Assembly (NCBI RefSeq): GCF_022539315.1
Contig: NC_066315.1
Span: 126,887,374 to 126,951,373, forward strand
Direction of reading: 5' to 3'
Source of the DNA: Serinus canaria
Lineage: Eukaryota > Chordata > Aves > Passeriformes > Fringillidae
DNA length: 64,000 bases
Positions within the stretch are counted from its first letter, which is position 1; the number at the start of each line of letters is the position of its first letter. Positions 32,139-45,800 of the stretch are shown one piece after another. The notes beneath the pieces were generated by a model. The model made no database searches. It saw only the letters and a list, made by a program, of their open reading frames with translations, and was not told the origin of the DNA. The position numbers and the translations under genes are program-made.

Positions 32139-35100
32139 TTATTATAAAAGAATATCATAATTAGAATAAACCATACTAATTCTTCTGATCTAGAAGGGCA
32201 AAGGGAGACAAACCTATCCTGTAGCAAAGAGCCTGCACAAAGTCTGTGCATCCTTATGGCTCTGCAGACCTGGCAACACTATCCCAATGGAGTTGGGAAT
32301 TACAGTCAGGAACAATAAAGGGTATAGTTATTTGTGCCCTGCTGCCGCAGACATTCATCTTTGTACCTTCAGCTTTGTTTGCTTGAACATCCCTAGGGAC
32401 TTTTCAGAATAATGCAAAGTTTCATCAAGTGTGGTTACATCTGTGAGCTTACGCTGTGTTAGCAGTAAAAGCAAACTGTGGAGATCCTCTGTCTTCAGTG
32501 ATTTCTAAAGCAAGAGAGAGACTGCACCTGCCAGCAGAGGCTTGAGGAAGTCTCATTTACAAACAGGTTTCAAGTAATGAAACTAATGAGTTTACTACTC
32601 TTAGTAAGCAATTCTGAAAATCTAACCATTCACTTTGCTTCCTGTATGTATATTCACATGATCAGACTTTATATTGCAAAATTCAGTACATATGAGTCAC
32701 CAAGCTTTTGCAAATCGGTGCTTCAATTTTGCACATTTGGTGTATTCTGCACTTCATAGGAGAACTTAAATACAAGGTTTTTTTTGCAGAGATGGTCCAA
32801 AGTTATCAGAGATTATATATTCACTTGATGTGTTTAGGAATTTTAGTTATTTCTAGGAACTTATCCTACATTTTAAATAGTATATCATGTGAGTAAAGAG
32901 TTTTTCTCAACATTTAAGATTTGATAACCGGAGTATATTAAAATGGTGATCTGATCATTTGCTCTGATAGAATTTGTTTCACACATTCCAAAACAAAGCA
33001 AGCAATGAGGAAAAAAAGAGAGAGAAACTGATGTTAAAGAATGAGTATAATGGCAATTAAAAATTAGGCATAAAATATGTAATAAGGAAAAGACTGTTAA
33101 CATTATATTTATGCAAATTAAATGTTTTTAATTCTTGTCATATGTCTTTCATTTTAAAGGTTATTTGCCCTGATTCTATGATTCAAGTGTCACAAGGTCT
33201 GGCTGTAGCTGCTTTGACATAATTTATTTGACAGCTCTGTGTGTCATAAATATATAATGTAACAAGGAAAGGTATCTTCACTGTTGAATGAAAACATTAA
33301 TGTGTCAATACTGTGTATGAATACTGTTTGACATTTACTAGTTTCAAAAATAAAATACACAGTATGCCTTGAAAATATGGTATTCCTATTTTTGGAAGAT
33401 ACTTTCTTTATCTACAGGAACTCATAAATAAATGAAGCAGCGTAGTTCCAGAGTGCATGCTAAATGGTGCCTTCAACATTAAGATAGATTTTCTAAAGAT
33501 CACATAACCTGTATGTTTCCATATGTTTTATAATGCATTTAAATATTTTTTCTTTTTCCAATTCCATGTATTAGCATATGCAAGAATAAATTTATAGGGA
33601 AATAAATTGGAATATGAGACAATTTGCATGTAGAAGGAGGAAAATGCCCTGATTATTTCAATTCCTTTTTTTTACATTCTGTACTAGCTACTTGTTAGGA
33701 GATATGCTGCCTTCTCCAACCTCAAAATATATTCAATCTTAACAATGAAAAAAGAGAATTTGCCTTACATTCAGAAGTTTTATTTCCTCACAGCTCTTAC
33801 AGGACTATGGCATGTAACACATTTTTACCTCTATAAGAAATACAGAAATCTTGGTCCAATTTCTCCAGTATTGCCTCTTTGTATGCACAGTCGTTTGAAT
33901 ATGTCTTTTTTTAATTGTCATTTGCATCTACAGATGGTGCACCTCATATCCAACTGGCACATACTGACGGCACTGCTTATGTACAGTCTGTGGCTTATCC
34001 CAGTAGAGAAGAAATGATGGGCAAACCTTCCCACCACCTCCCAATAACTGTAATGACATTAATGAAAAATGGATTGACATATCTTTAAAACTTTGGCCTT
34101 GAACACAGCTGCTTAATTTTTCAAGCCTGATAATTTATGAAAGCATTTGCTTCTACCAAAAGGAATGCAACTGTTGCATTTTTTGATTTTACAGTGGTAT
34201 GAAAAAGTATAAATAATTTACAGTTCCATAAACTCCTAGGTACTAGACAGCTAAATATTCTTAATGTTAATCTTAATGGCATAGGCCATTCCCTAGAGCT
34301 AGGCTATTTCTTAGAGCTATCCTTTCTAATTACACTCACACAATAGCAAAGAAAAATCCAAGTTATCTTTCTTTGGAGTGAGATAACAGAAAATATCATC
34401 ATTTTTATCCCCAGAATGATCATGTAGAAGACCAAGATCAGGTCTCACCAGGAACTTGAAAGGTACCTTGAAGTGCAACTCCTTCCCTACTGGGAATCCT
34501 CTGGCTTCCCAACAGTTCTGGAGAGCATGACATGCAAAAGCAGAGAAATATCTGCTTTTTCTCATGTGTTTTCCAATAAAGAGGTCTTTTGTGCTGGATA
34601 AATTCAGGTGGTTAATATTTAAGAAGAACCAAGAGAGTGGCTCATGTTGCTTTAACTGACTCAATGATGAGAAGTGTTCTCATTCCCATTGTGCTTTGAT
34701 TGTGATATTGTTGCAGTTTAAAAACACAGCAAAATTGTAGGAATTCTTGAAAACTCTACAATACTGAATTAAACTGTACCCTGTACATTCACTTATATCC
34801 CACAGAATATATCCCACTAATTTGGACACACTGTTTTAGACTCCATTTGAGAGGCAAAATTATCTGCTCCCTTAATTGCTACTTGCAACTAATAGTTGTA
34901 AGATTTTGGGGAAGGTGCTTTTTTGCACATTTGCTGCAATTTCTAGGCTCAGATAGTGTAGTAAAAATGTGTACCGCTCAATGGGTCTGGAAATAAAATC
35001 TCTCTGAGTTCACAGCAACAGCATTGGAATTGTGAGTTGATACTACAGAGTGCATACTTTATACTCCAGTATAAATTATTAATTTCAAAAACTCTCAGCA

Positions 35101-38100
35101 TTTTGCTTCAAGCTCCTATTCCTCTTCTCTCTTTCTCTGTGACCATTTTTACATCTCAGGAATTTCATTATTTTCTATTTTAGCTTGGTTCCTATAGCCA
35201 AAATCTTAATTCAGAATACCTCCATAAAGGTAGATATGTTTTGAAAGGACAAGACTAATCCTGACTTATCTGTTATGAAAAAAACCCAGCACTTTTTGGT
35301 TCTGGAGTGCTTCCAGATTTTAAGCATGCTTTGAAATATTACATTTGCAGTTTGCAATTTGTGATAATTTTGATCTTATTTTTAGTAATAAAATTGTGTT
35401 TAAATCTGCTGACCACAGATCAGGTTTGGTGCTGGCCTGACTCCACTGTTGCCCTGATTCCAGAGGTCTCCAGTACACCACGTCTTCAGTTCCCAATCCC
35501 ATGAAACAGAGATGGTGACTTGCAGGTGACCCGTGATGTTCTGCAGACCTGGGGACTGCTCACTTTGCTGCCTTCTGCCTCTCTCCTAGCAAGAGACAAG
35601 CTCCTCTACAGACTGCAGAGTACCACCAGCTGCAGAAGTGATCAAAATACAAGTGAAATGCTGCAGATGCAGAGCTGGAGACCAGGGCTAAGATGCTGGT
35701 GGGCTGTGAGACTCCCAGTCATGCATGGGACTGGGAGGAGAAGGGTGCTGGGGTGGACAGCAGGATATGGGAAGAGGCTATAAAGGAGAAAAAGTATCAA
35801 GTGAACAAGACTGTGATACTGTGCATGAATGAAAAAGCTGAAGAGCAAAGGTGCAGGTTGGATGTCAGGCTGCATGGAAGTGCTGGATGAAAGGGAGGCA
35901 GCAAGAATTTGAACAAACTCTTATGGGCAGGTCCTTGATCATTACAGAAGGTAATTTTCTTCCAAAGTGCAGTTTGCTTCACACAAGGATAATTTCCTCA
36001 CAAGTGCAATTGATCCTGTTAATGTGGTTTTAGCAGCATTTCAATTACTTCATACCAGTAAGAGTTTGGAGTTTTTTCTCAATCAGACATCTTCTTCAGA
36101 TAAAACACAGCATTTACAGGTGTTTCGTTCATAGAAGTACGAAGTACACATATTACAAAGCTCACATCTGCCTTTTTTCAGCCTCACAGACTACACCTAT
36201 TCAGAGAGACAGGTGGCTCATAAGGACTAGCAGGTGTATCCCAAGTATTGCCACCTCCATGTGTTGAGCAGCCCTTGCAAGCACTGTGCTCAAAGCATTC
36301 AATCATTTCTCCATCATATTCACCATTCAGATACCTCACCAGGATCCACCTGGGACAGTGGCAGCTCCATTCATGTCATGCATGAAAGAAAATTTAGCAT
36401 AGGACTAGAAGTGTGCAACAAAAAGAAAGTTAAAAAAATTTTCAGTTGAAAGGCTGATTCCAAGCTAGGATAAGAATTTTAGAATAACCAGTCCCTTAGG
36501 GCTAATTAACAGTTCACTATGGGCAATGTTGGCAGAGTTTCATGGGGTACCCTGTACCCTGCGCCTTGGTGAGTGCCTGCACCCTGCAGGGAAAGGCCAA
36601 ACCAGGCAGTGCAGTAGAGTCTTCAGTACCCTCATTATTCATGAGAGCAGCACTGAGATGCATGGCCCTGGAGATGTGCAGGCACTACACAGAGGACCAC
36701 TGTGACCCACTGAATACTGGGCAACCAAGCATTAGCACAGGCAGAGACACTACTGCACCTTTTATCAGGAGAGTGACATCCATGTGGCTTGGGACAGCTG
36801 CTGAATCTGTCTTTACTAAACTGGTCCGCAGCTTAGAATGGCATCATCCTGCCTGCCTGGGCTGTGTGCACCAAGGTGAGGTCTGAGAACCTGAACCAAG
36901 CGTTTCTAGATGGCCAAAATCTACTGTGCCCAGGTCTGGACTTACCTCAGGAAGGCACCTTAACTCTTCCAGGATTTCTCCTTCCTGTGGACATTATCTG
37001 GCTGCGTAGAAAAGAGGGCAACAAGATTCACTGGTGACAAGGGCAAAGACAGCAGAGGGTATGAGCTGGCGATCTAAGTTCCTGGGGTCTGGTCTTCATA
37101 ATGGTGGTTTAACATTAAATACACATATTGTCCTCGGAAGAGGGAATGGTGCCCAGAAGTTCCTCACTCCTATGGCTTCCCCAGCCACAAAAACACAGTG
37201 TCTCCTTTTGCCAGACAGCCCAGTTAAGGCTTAAACTCTTTCTGGCATAGTTTTGTTGTAAGGTACCCTCACCAACCAGTAGGAAGGTTTTTACCCTGAA
37301 GGTAGAATGATAAATGTGAATTTTGCCAGCCTGAGAAGGAAGTTGTTTCTGCATTTCTCAACTCATACAGCAAAACCTGGGCTATTGTATTGAAGGAGCT
37401 GCCCTAGCTTATGCATGAAAAGAGGACTAGCAATATGTTAGCTCTCTGCCAACCCTGGAAAGACCAATGAGAAGCATCTCTTTATTTCTGCAAGGGATAA
37501 GGGAAATGCCTCACTGCTTGTTCTGGTCAGCTGTGGACAACTCTGGTGCCACCAGAGCCAAAGTCTGGACACTAGGTAGAAGCAAATGGAGTGTTCCAAT
37601 ACCTGAAGTCATAAGCAACTGCCTAAACCTTTTACTAGGTGTTGGAGGTATTTCCTCTGCCCACACAGTTGTCAAAAAACTAAAAAACCAAAAAAAAAAA
37701 AAAGAAAAGGTGTTTAACTCTGCAGTATGTAAAGTGTTTCTGCATCAGTGATTTCTCCCCCATGGAACACAGCAGGTAAGTCTTGGTGACAGTCAAGCTT
37801 AAGCTTTTTTTTTTTTTCCTTCAATTTCCTAGCATTTGCAAATATGAGATAGGTCCTTAATGTTATATTAACATAGATTTTTATGTGTCAATTAACAGAT
37901 AAATTTATTATGAAAACTCATTTAGGAAAGGGCTGACACCAGACAAAGCCTTGAGGCAGCTGTGGAGTGCTAGGATGAAACATCTGCTCCATCAAATTGC
38001 ACTCAGATGCTCCCATTTCTCGGCTGTTCACCCCTGCTCCACAGCATCTCAAGCAGCCACTTACGTCCTTGGGACATACAAGTCTGGACACAGACCCACA

Positions 38101-41100
38101 CAAAGGCCAAATGTCTCCATCATGTCTTCCAGGCATAAACAGCTAAAGAAAGTTGTCAAGATATGCAACCCTTTGACACCATGAAAGAAAAAAAATCTGT
38201 ACAAGCTATATGCCATGTTCACTTTTCATGTAAGATTTGCTTTTGTTGACTTATTTACTAGTATTGAATTTGACAACCATCTCAAATATTGAATCTGCTT
38301 CTGAAACCCACCTATTTTCTGTTATGGGTCTCATTTGCTATTTTAGCTAATGCAAAAATGCCTTCCATTACTAGCTGTGTTGCTTCTCATGACATAATAG
38401 AAATTGACTCAGAAAGTAGCATATGCTGTTATCACCCATAATAGATCAGCCACATCTCAAGGACTGGAAGCCAAAATTACCATTTGGCATGTCTGTAAAT
38501 TCAAATATAACGTCTGTCCCAAGTTGGAAATTAATGGAATTTTATCTATTTTATAGATATATATCAAAGCTTTCACTACTGCCATAAGAGATTTTTCATT
38601 TAGTATTTGTGTTAAAGAAATTCTCCGTGGGTGTTTAATTTTGTTGAAGAGCTCATCAGGCTCCAATTTGTAAAACACATCTCCTTCTGCCTCTCTGCAG
38701 ATTGTTTCCTCCACTTTGAGGTTCAGCGCTACCAGAAACAGAGCTGGGAGAAGCTCCCGAGAAGCTGCTTCTCTGTCTCCCTGTCCCAAGGCAGCACTCA
38801 CTAAGCCCCTTCCAACAGTTATTTCTCAACAAAATAGAAGGCACTACTAAAATATTTTACACTTATACCACATCCCTTCATATATGTGTAGTGTACGTCA
38901 AAAATTCTTCCCTATTGGTTGGTACTATTTTTAGCTTTAGTTTGTAAAGGGCCAATAATACAGGAAAAGGCAGTTATTGAGGATGAACCTTATCTGAACA
39001 CTTTCAGAACAGAAAGCTCCCTGACAGCAGTCAGAAATCCATGCACATACGTGGCAGGCTCAGACCTTTCATGAGTAGCTCAATTCTTACCTGTAGCTGG
39101 GGTGCATTTTCAACCAGCACACAAGCTCTGGTGGGGATTTTTCACCCAATTGTACAGACTTATTTCATCCTCTGCCACTTGTGTTTTTGATGAGGATTTC
39201 TTTTCAACAACTATGGTTTCTAAAAGGGACAAATTATGCGTCCAGTTCTGCAAACCTGCCTGCAATGATTGCCTTTAGAAATCAGTGGAGCTTTCACATG
39301 GCAGATGGCTCCCTAGGATTGAGCTCTACATAATTTTGCGATATTTTAGCTGGGGATATTTTAGTGGCTTTTTCCCTATGCATGACAGCATGATTTGCTA
39401 GCTGCTAGAAAATGTCATCAGACCCTTTCTCATTCCACAGTGAAACCCTTGGATTTGTTTTGAACGAGCAAAAATGTTTTCCTTCCCTGTTTTACAGGAT
39501 ACTCTTATCCTATGAAAAATATTTCCAGATAAAAACAGTGACAGTAGAAGGGTAGAAAGGTAAACCAGACATGTTGTGATTCAAAATAGACGTAAAGAAG
39601 GGGGAAGGGGTTTTGCTAAAAGCCTTTAAACAAATGTTCTATTATTGAAAATGCGTCCATCCCCTAAAATCCTTGTGGAGGACTTTCTTATTATTTCATT
39701 TGTGGTGTCAACTGATTTCTCTAACAAAGCAATAAATGCAATATAATAAATTCACAAAGTTCAGCTTTTTTGCATTTGTTCAAAAAGGATGAATTCAACG
39801 ATCATTGCATGTCAGTTCACATCTAGACTGCCTCCTACAAACACACAGCAAAAGCAAAGAAGAAGTGGCTTCAAACCTCTCTCTATTTTGCCAGCATTTG
39901 TCCCAGATCCAGAACGAATTAATTCACTATCCCTGGCCAGGCCTATATCTGCACACAGAGACTGCAGTGGAATATTTTACCCTAGTTTTGCCAATGGACT
40001 CTGCAGAGAACACTCCCCCTCAAGCTGGCCCACAACTGGTTAGGGGTAACAAGACATGTTCTAACCAGCTACTATAGTGCTTAAAATGGATTTGGCATTG
40101 TCCAACTGATGTTTAAATTCCAAAGACTTGTCAGTGAGTGAAGTAAAGGTTACCCAGCTCCCTGGGCAGTCCATAGAATGAATTAGGAGCCCTATTTAGA
40201 AAGTTTACATTTCTCACTGTGTCATTCTCCTGGAAGATATATGTAGCTATGACTTACCATTTCTGGCTAGTAAGACTGACTCTACTGTCAATTTTTTTGT
40301 ATTTTTTGAAAGTCAAAGCAAATATGTCTCTATTCTGAAAGAAAGCAGATATTCTGAATACATCTCATAGTCTGTAATATAATTTACAGCACACGCAAAT
40401 ACACAACTCCTTTTGTAGTTTTCTCCATTCTGATCTTGTGACTAATAATTCCTTTCCAATGTTTCCACTTTTTTTCAATAAGGCATTCCTTCTTCTTTGA
40501 CCCTTCAGTATGATGGCTACTCAACAAAACTAAAATTAATGTGGCTTCCTTGTTTCCTTCTTTATACAACAGTGCAATCAATAATATCATCTGACTTTTG
40601 GAGACAGGAACTGTTAGTTAACCTTCCTTGTCGCTCTTGGCTGAACAGTTGTTGGACACTGCAGCATGTAAGAAATATGTACAGACACTGTAAATTACAG
40701 AAAAATAGTTGTTATCTTCAAAAATATGGTGATACACCAGTCATTTTAACAGCAGAATATTTTGATTCATTGTTCACATTCACTGTTCACATAATAAACA
40801 CTTCAGGACTTGAGTCTGGGCTATTGAAGAGGGGGTTTTTGTTCAAAATAATTCTTAACCACTGTACCAATGGTATTCTGAGCCAGACACTTGACCAGAA
40901 AGGTCTGGAGCCTTGGGAGACTGTTCAGACTCCCACCTGAGATCTCCATGCAAATTTCATGTTATGTTCTACTTCAGCATGGAAATACAAATGGGAAAAA
41001 AACTCAGTAGTCACGGTAAGGGATCATGTTTTGTTTTGTTTTTTTTTTTAATGATATTGTATCAGATGAACAACAAAAAGTTATAAGAAAGGAGAATGAA

Positions 41101-42762
41101 TAACAAAGAATTTGCTTTGGCAGTAGAGAATCATGAATGTGTTTTGCAGCTGGTAATCAACACAGTCCAGGGAGGAAGAGTGCTCATAATTGCACCAGTG
41201 ATAACCAGTCAGCACATGAAGAGTTAGTGAGACCACATTTAGAAAATTAGGGAAATGGGACCTTAAGGAAGCACTCTAAGGCATAACATGCAAAGCCTTT
41301 TTCGCTAATCAAAGAGGCATTGCAAACTAGGCTAACATTTGCTTTAATGAAAGACTTTCATTTTTGTCCAGCTCCTCCACAGAGTTCAAAACTGCATAGC
41401 TGAACTCTGAACTGTGTAGTATTTTGTGTTGAAGGTCTGAACCTCTTTGTCAGCAGAGAAATCAATGGATTATGCCTTCCCATTTCTCAAACTCTGTTCA
41501 GCCAGTGTAGTTGAGCTCATGCTTACAGTCACAGACTTGTAGGCCTATGTTAGTTCACGAGGATGAAAGAGGAATTAATTTTGCTATAGGATTACTAGAT
41601 CCAGTTTAGCATTCTTTGTACAAACTTACTGAACCACACCAGTAACCTCCTTTATGCATTCACTTCAAAACATTCCCATTTCCTCAATATACAAGCACTC
41701 CTCTATTTTGGAGGAACGTGTTTCTTGTCATCTAAGTAGAAATCTACACATACAGATGTACAATATTCTAGAAACAGAGAGTTTCCTTTCATAGTCTGAA
41801 AGATAAATTATGTATTGGATTGTAACTTTAAAACTGATATATCCATTTGAGTTTTTCTCTGCTAGGGTCCTTAAAAAGTGTAGCTGGTCAGAATTCAATC
41901 ACAAAGGACAGAAAATAAGGAATATTTACTATGAGAGATAATGTTTTTTGAAATTGTCATAATTTTTATTACAATTTTTTTGTGGAGTCGCATCTGGAAT
42001 AAAGTCAATAGTGTTGTCTTCTCCAATCTGACATTTGAGGGAAAGCAGGTCTTACCATGTCAAAAAAGGCAGAGCATCTGCATCAGTTTATCTGCCATCA
42101 AAAAACATGATCAAAAAAGAGCTGAATTTATGGACTGAACCCTTAAGGAGAGTTGATGCAATGAGGTATTCCCTGCCTTGCCTCATAGGTGAATTCTGAT
42201 AGCACCCAACAGAACCACAAACCAGAGCTGGTTAAAGAGAGGGCAAGTAAGTAAAAACAAATTAATTCTTATATTTTCTTATGGAAATAAACCCTTTATT
42301 TTCATTCTTTGAGAAGGGATTGAGCAGGGGAAATAAACTGTTTTGATTAGAAAAGCCCCTTGTTCCACCAGTTATACTGATTTGGTACCTGACACATGAA
42401 AGTGAAGTGCGTTTTGTCCACTGGTAACAGAACAAATATTTAGTTTTTATTTGAATTTTTGCACTATTAATTAAAAGGATGAACATTTTGAAATTATTTT
42501 AGGAAAAAATCCTGTTAATTGCAAAATAGTTTTTCACTGGGGAAAATATCTTGATAGAATGTTGCCAATTTAGCCTGATGTAAATGAGAATTAAATCCTT
42601 ACATGTTGGTAGAGAATAACAATGAGGCAAATGAAATTACAATCTACCAGGGAAAAGCAAGTTTAATTTATGGGAGACAAGAGCCTCAGTGGCTGTTCAG
42701 CTGAAAACCCTTAACATCCTTCCAAAGGCTCAGTCTGAATTGCATCCCATGTTTTAGCTGCA

Positions 42763-42823
42763 AGATACAGATTTTATTGTACAGATTTTATTTTTCCAGA
42801 TATTAATTACAAAATACAGATTT
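42763..42823. repeat. Local cluster of TACAGATTTTA repeats
   Basis: TACAGATTTTATT appears twice back to back and again as TACAGATTTTAATT about 35 bases on, with a diverged CCAGATATTAATTACAAAA copy between. It is an imperfect AT-rich minisatellite-like patch. Confidence 0.75.
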
Positions 42824-45800
42824 TAATTCAGAGGATGGAACTATCTTGACCAAAACTTCTGTGGTGTTGTGTTTCCAAGCTGTTATCCACTCCAAGAAAT
42901 GCTAACACAGGCAGACTGTGAATGGCTGACACCTTTTAATACTTTGATGCTGATCCATTACTTAAACTGAGCTGAGCTTTTTTTTTTTTTAATTATTATT
43001 ATTCATTAACAATAAACAGCAACTCAGTTCAATAATCCATGTATTTCATGGACTGTCAATATTGAAAGAAGGTGAGTTTTGGTCGGTATTTTGCACATAA
43101 TTTTTACTAACATTTGAACAATAGACATGTAAAGTTTCTCTACTTCTTTGACAGTAATTTTGAAGAATTCACAGCTCGCTTGAACACTATTACCAGGACT
43201 GAATGCAAAGTAAATATGCTGTTAATCTAAGAACACAAACAATGCTCTATTTCCACAAGATGCTTGTAACAATAATATTAAGTATGTAAACAAGGCTATC
43301 ATTATTGATTCCAATAATTTCTTGGTATTTAGGAAGATTTCTGCTGAAAACAATTTGCACTCAACTTGCATTTGAAAATGTTTTAAAAAGCTGAACTAAA
43401 ACTGAATAATGAACTCTATGGGTAGTTCACTGCCTAACCAGATTTGTGACTTGCTATCTGAGAGAAACAGAAAATTTTATGAAATAGCTTCCTGATAAAA
43501 TTGCAATTTCATTATTCTCAAAGCACTGATTTTGAGCTAATGTACCATGAAAAAGTAAAAACAAAAAATTTATTTATTCTTTAGTTGGTTCCATTTACTA
43601 TCCTATTCAAATGCAATTGAAAATCATACTATATGTAAGCAAGAATTTAATATAACATAAAGTCCAAACAAAATATGTAGAATTATAACTGCAATCTCAA
43701 GAATTTTTACAATTTGAAATAGAATAATTTTTATTTTGCTAGACTGATATTATTGAGATTAGACTACAATAACACTAGATAGATTGTCAAAATAGATTGC
43801 TTCAACCAGCATGTACTGAAAAATTTTTAATTTAATGAGAAATACCAGAATTTCAGCTCTCCCCTTAATTTAATTCAAAGAAGAAAAAAAGAGAAATTAT
43901 TACCCAAAAATTTCAATGGAACTATTTTATAATAGAAATTAAAAACTATGAAAATAGACGCTGGGAAATCTTGGTCTATGAGGCTGCATGAAGACTGATA
44001 TTTCTTATTATATTAACAAATCTGTATATGTGCATATGTTAAATAAAGCCAAGGATTTTGGCCTGGCAGCTAAAATATTTGGGGGTTTATTTTTGAGGGT
44101 TTAGGTTTGTATTGTCGTAACTGGTAGAGTATATTTATCACTTTTATGAGGGCACATAATTTATACCTACTCTTCACTTGACCTGAGCCACTAAAGCAAA
44201 TGGATTACCATCAGTTCAAGTCAGTTTATACAAAGACCCTTTTCACTGACAATGCACTGCTCCAGCACAATAACTTAACAAAAGCCCCACAAAAAAGACT
44301 TTGTAGCATATTTTTAGGACACTTTGTATAATTTTGATCTACTTCAGTATACTTGGCATACCTTCTCTGTGTTGATATTATTTGAGTTTTAGGTACAATG
44401 CACTTTGTATAACTAGATAGGAATGAAATAGGGAATTAAAGAAAAAAAAGAAGAATCCCTTCAATGCTTTCATTTGTGGTCAGTCACCACTGTACTCCCT
44501 CTCATTTCTTTTGAGATTTGTAGCCAAGCCGAGATCTGCGGCCATCTGTTTTTAATCTCTATTCAGAATGATAGTCTGTGGATCAATGAACTCTATCCAC
44601 AGTCTATAGAGAAACTGCAAATCTTTTGGGGATAATTTCCAGAGGATAATAATATTCACAAGAGACTTCTTTTGCCTTCCTTATCTCCAACTACAGTTTT
44701 TCATAAAAGAATGGTATCATAGCTGCCTGTTCCAACAATTGCTTCTATCATGATGCATTATTGCCAGCGAGCCAAACAATTGAACTCATAAATCTTTGAG
44801 CTTTTAGCTCTACTACCACTGTCCAAAGGAGATTTTGTGAGACACAAGTGAGCTAAAGAGAGTCAAGTGACTAAATGCAGGAGGGTGAAATGGGACAGAA
44901 AAGCTCTCCTAATACATTGTCTGGATTTTCTTGCAAGAAAACATAGCATGAAATAAAGTTCCTTCGCAAGTCTGAAATTAAGCACGGTGCGCTTGCTTCA
45001 GTTAATGCCCACCAGACACCAACCATACTGACAGAAATGAGTAACTCTACTAACTGTACATTACACTGAGAAACACATATGAACAGAAAATACTAACTCC
45101 TAGTTCCTGTCCTGGTGCCCATTGATGTGGCATCTGCTGAGGATAAAATGCCAAATACATATGCTAAGAAGGGTTTATCTTGCTGGCTCTTGCACAGTTC
45201 AGTGCCAAGCACTCCCCTACACTCACAGTTCTGTGCATGACCTGCAGCCATCCTGCCAAAGCCAGAAAACACATGGCTTTGTAAACCTCTGATAGGGTCT
45301 GCAATGCTGCTGCTTCTCCCTTCCTCATACTGAGGAAAAAGTGGAGAGAGCATCTGGGACTGAAGGAGGTATGGGTTCTGCAGTCCCAAACTGAATTAAC
45401 TACTGGACTGGCGGACAGCACAATACTTTTCTCAGAGCTGGCTGAAATCACCGACTCTAAAGGGTCATTACCACATAAGCAGGTCCATTCCCTGCAGAGG
45501 GGCATGAGGGCATGATAAATCAGCCTACCAAACTGCTCCAAAGAAAAAATAAATAAGCAGCAGCCCTTAACCCTTAGTTCTCCCAAATGTGCTTTCTTTA
45601 TTTCTTTCAGACAGCTGTCCAAAATGAAATTGGCATAAACTCAGGACATTCTTTTTGATCTGAGATTCAGACCTCTTTTCTGAATTGCATCACTGCACTT
45701 AAAAATCACATCCTTGTTGATGTGAATATCCATCTTTTCAAATTATTGTCATGTAAGTTGCAGCATTCTTATCTCTCTTGAGAAAAAAACTAAGCTATTT

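Noticed and set aside
37690..37715. A-rich tract as the tail of a processed retrogene
   Set aside because: The sequence before it has no recognisable coding content and no target duplication was seen.
40497..40940. 147-codon open frame on the + strand
   Set aside because: No family resemblance. It sits in intergenic AT-rich sequence, and its composition looks random.
45164..45622. 152-codon open frame on the - strand
   Set aside because: No recognisable motif, splice context, promoter or conserved start. Length is within what chance gives over 64 kb.
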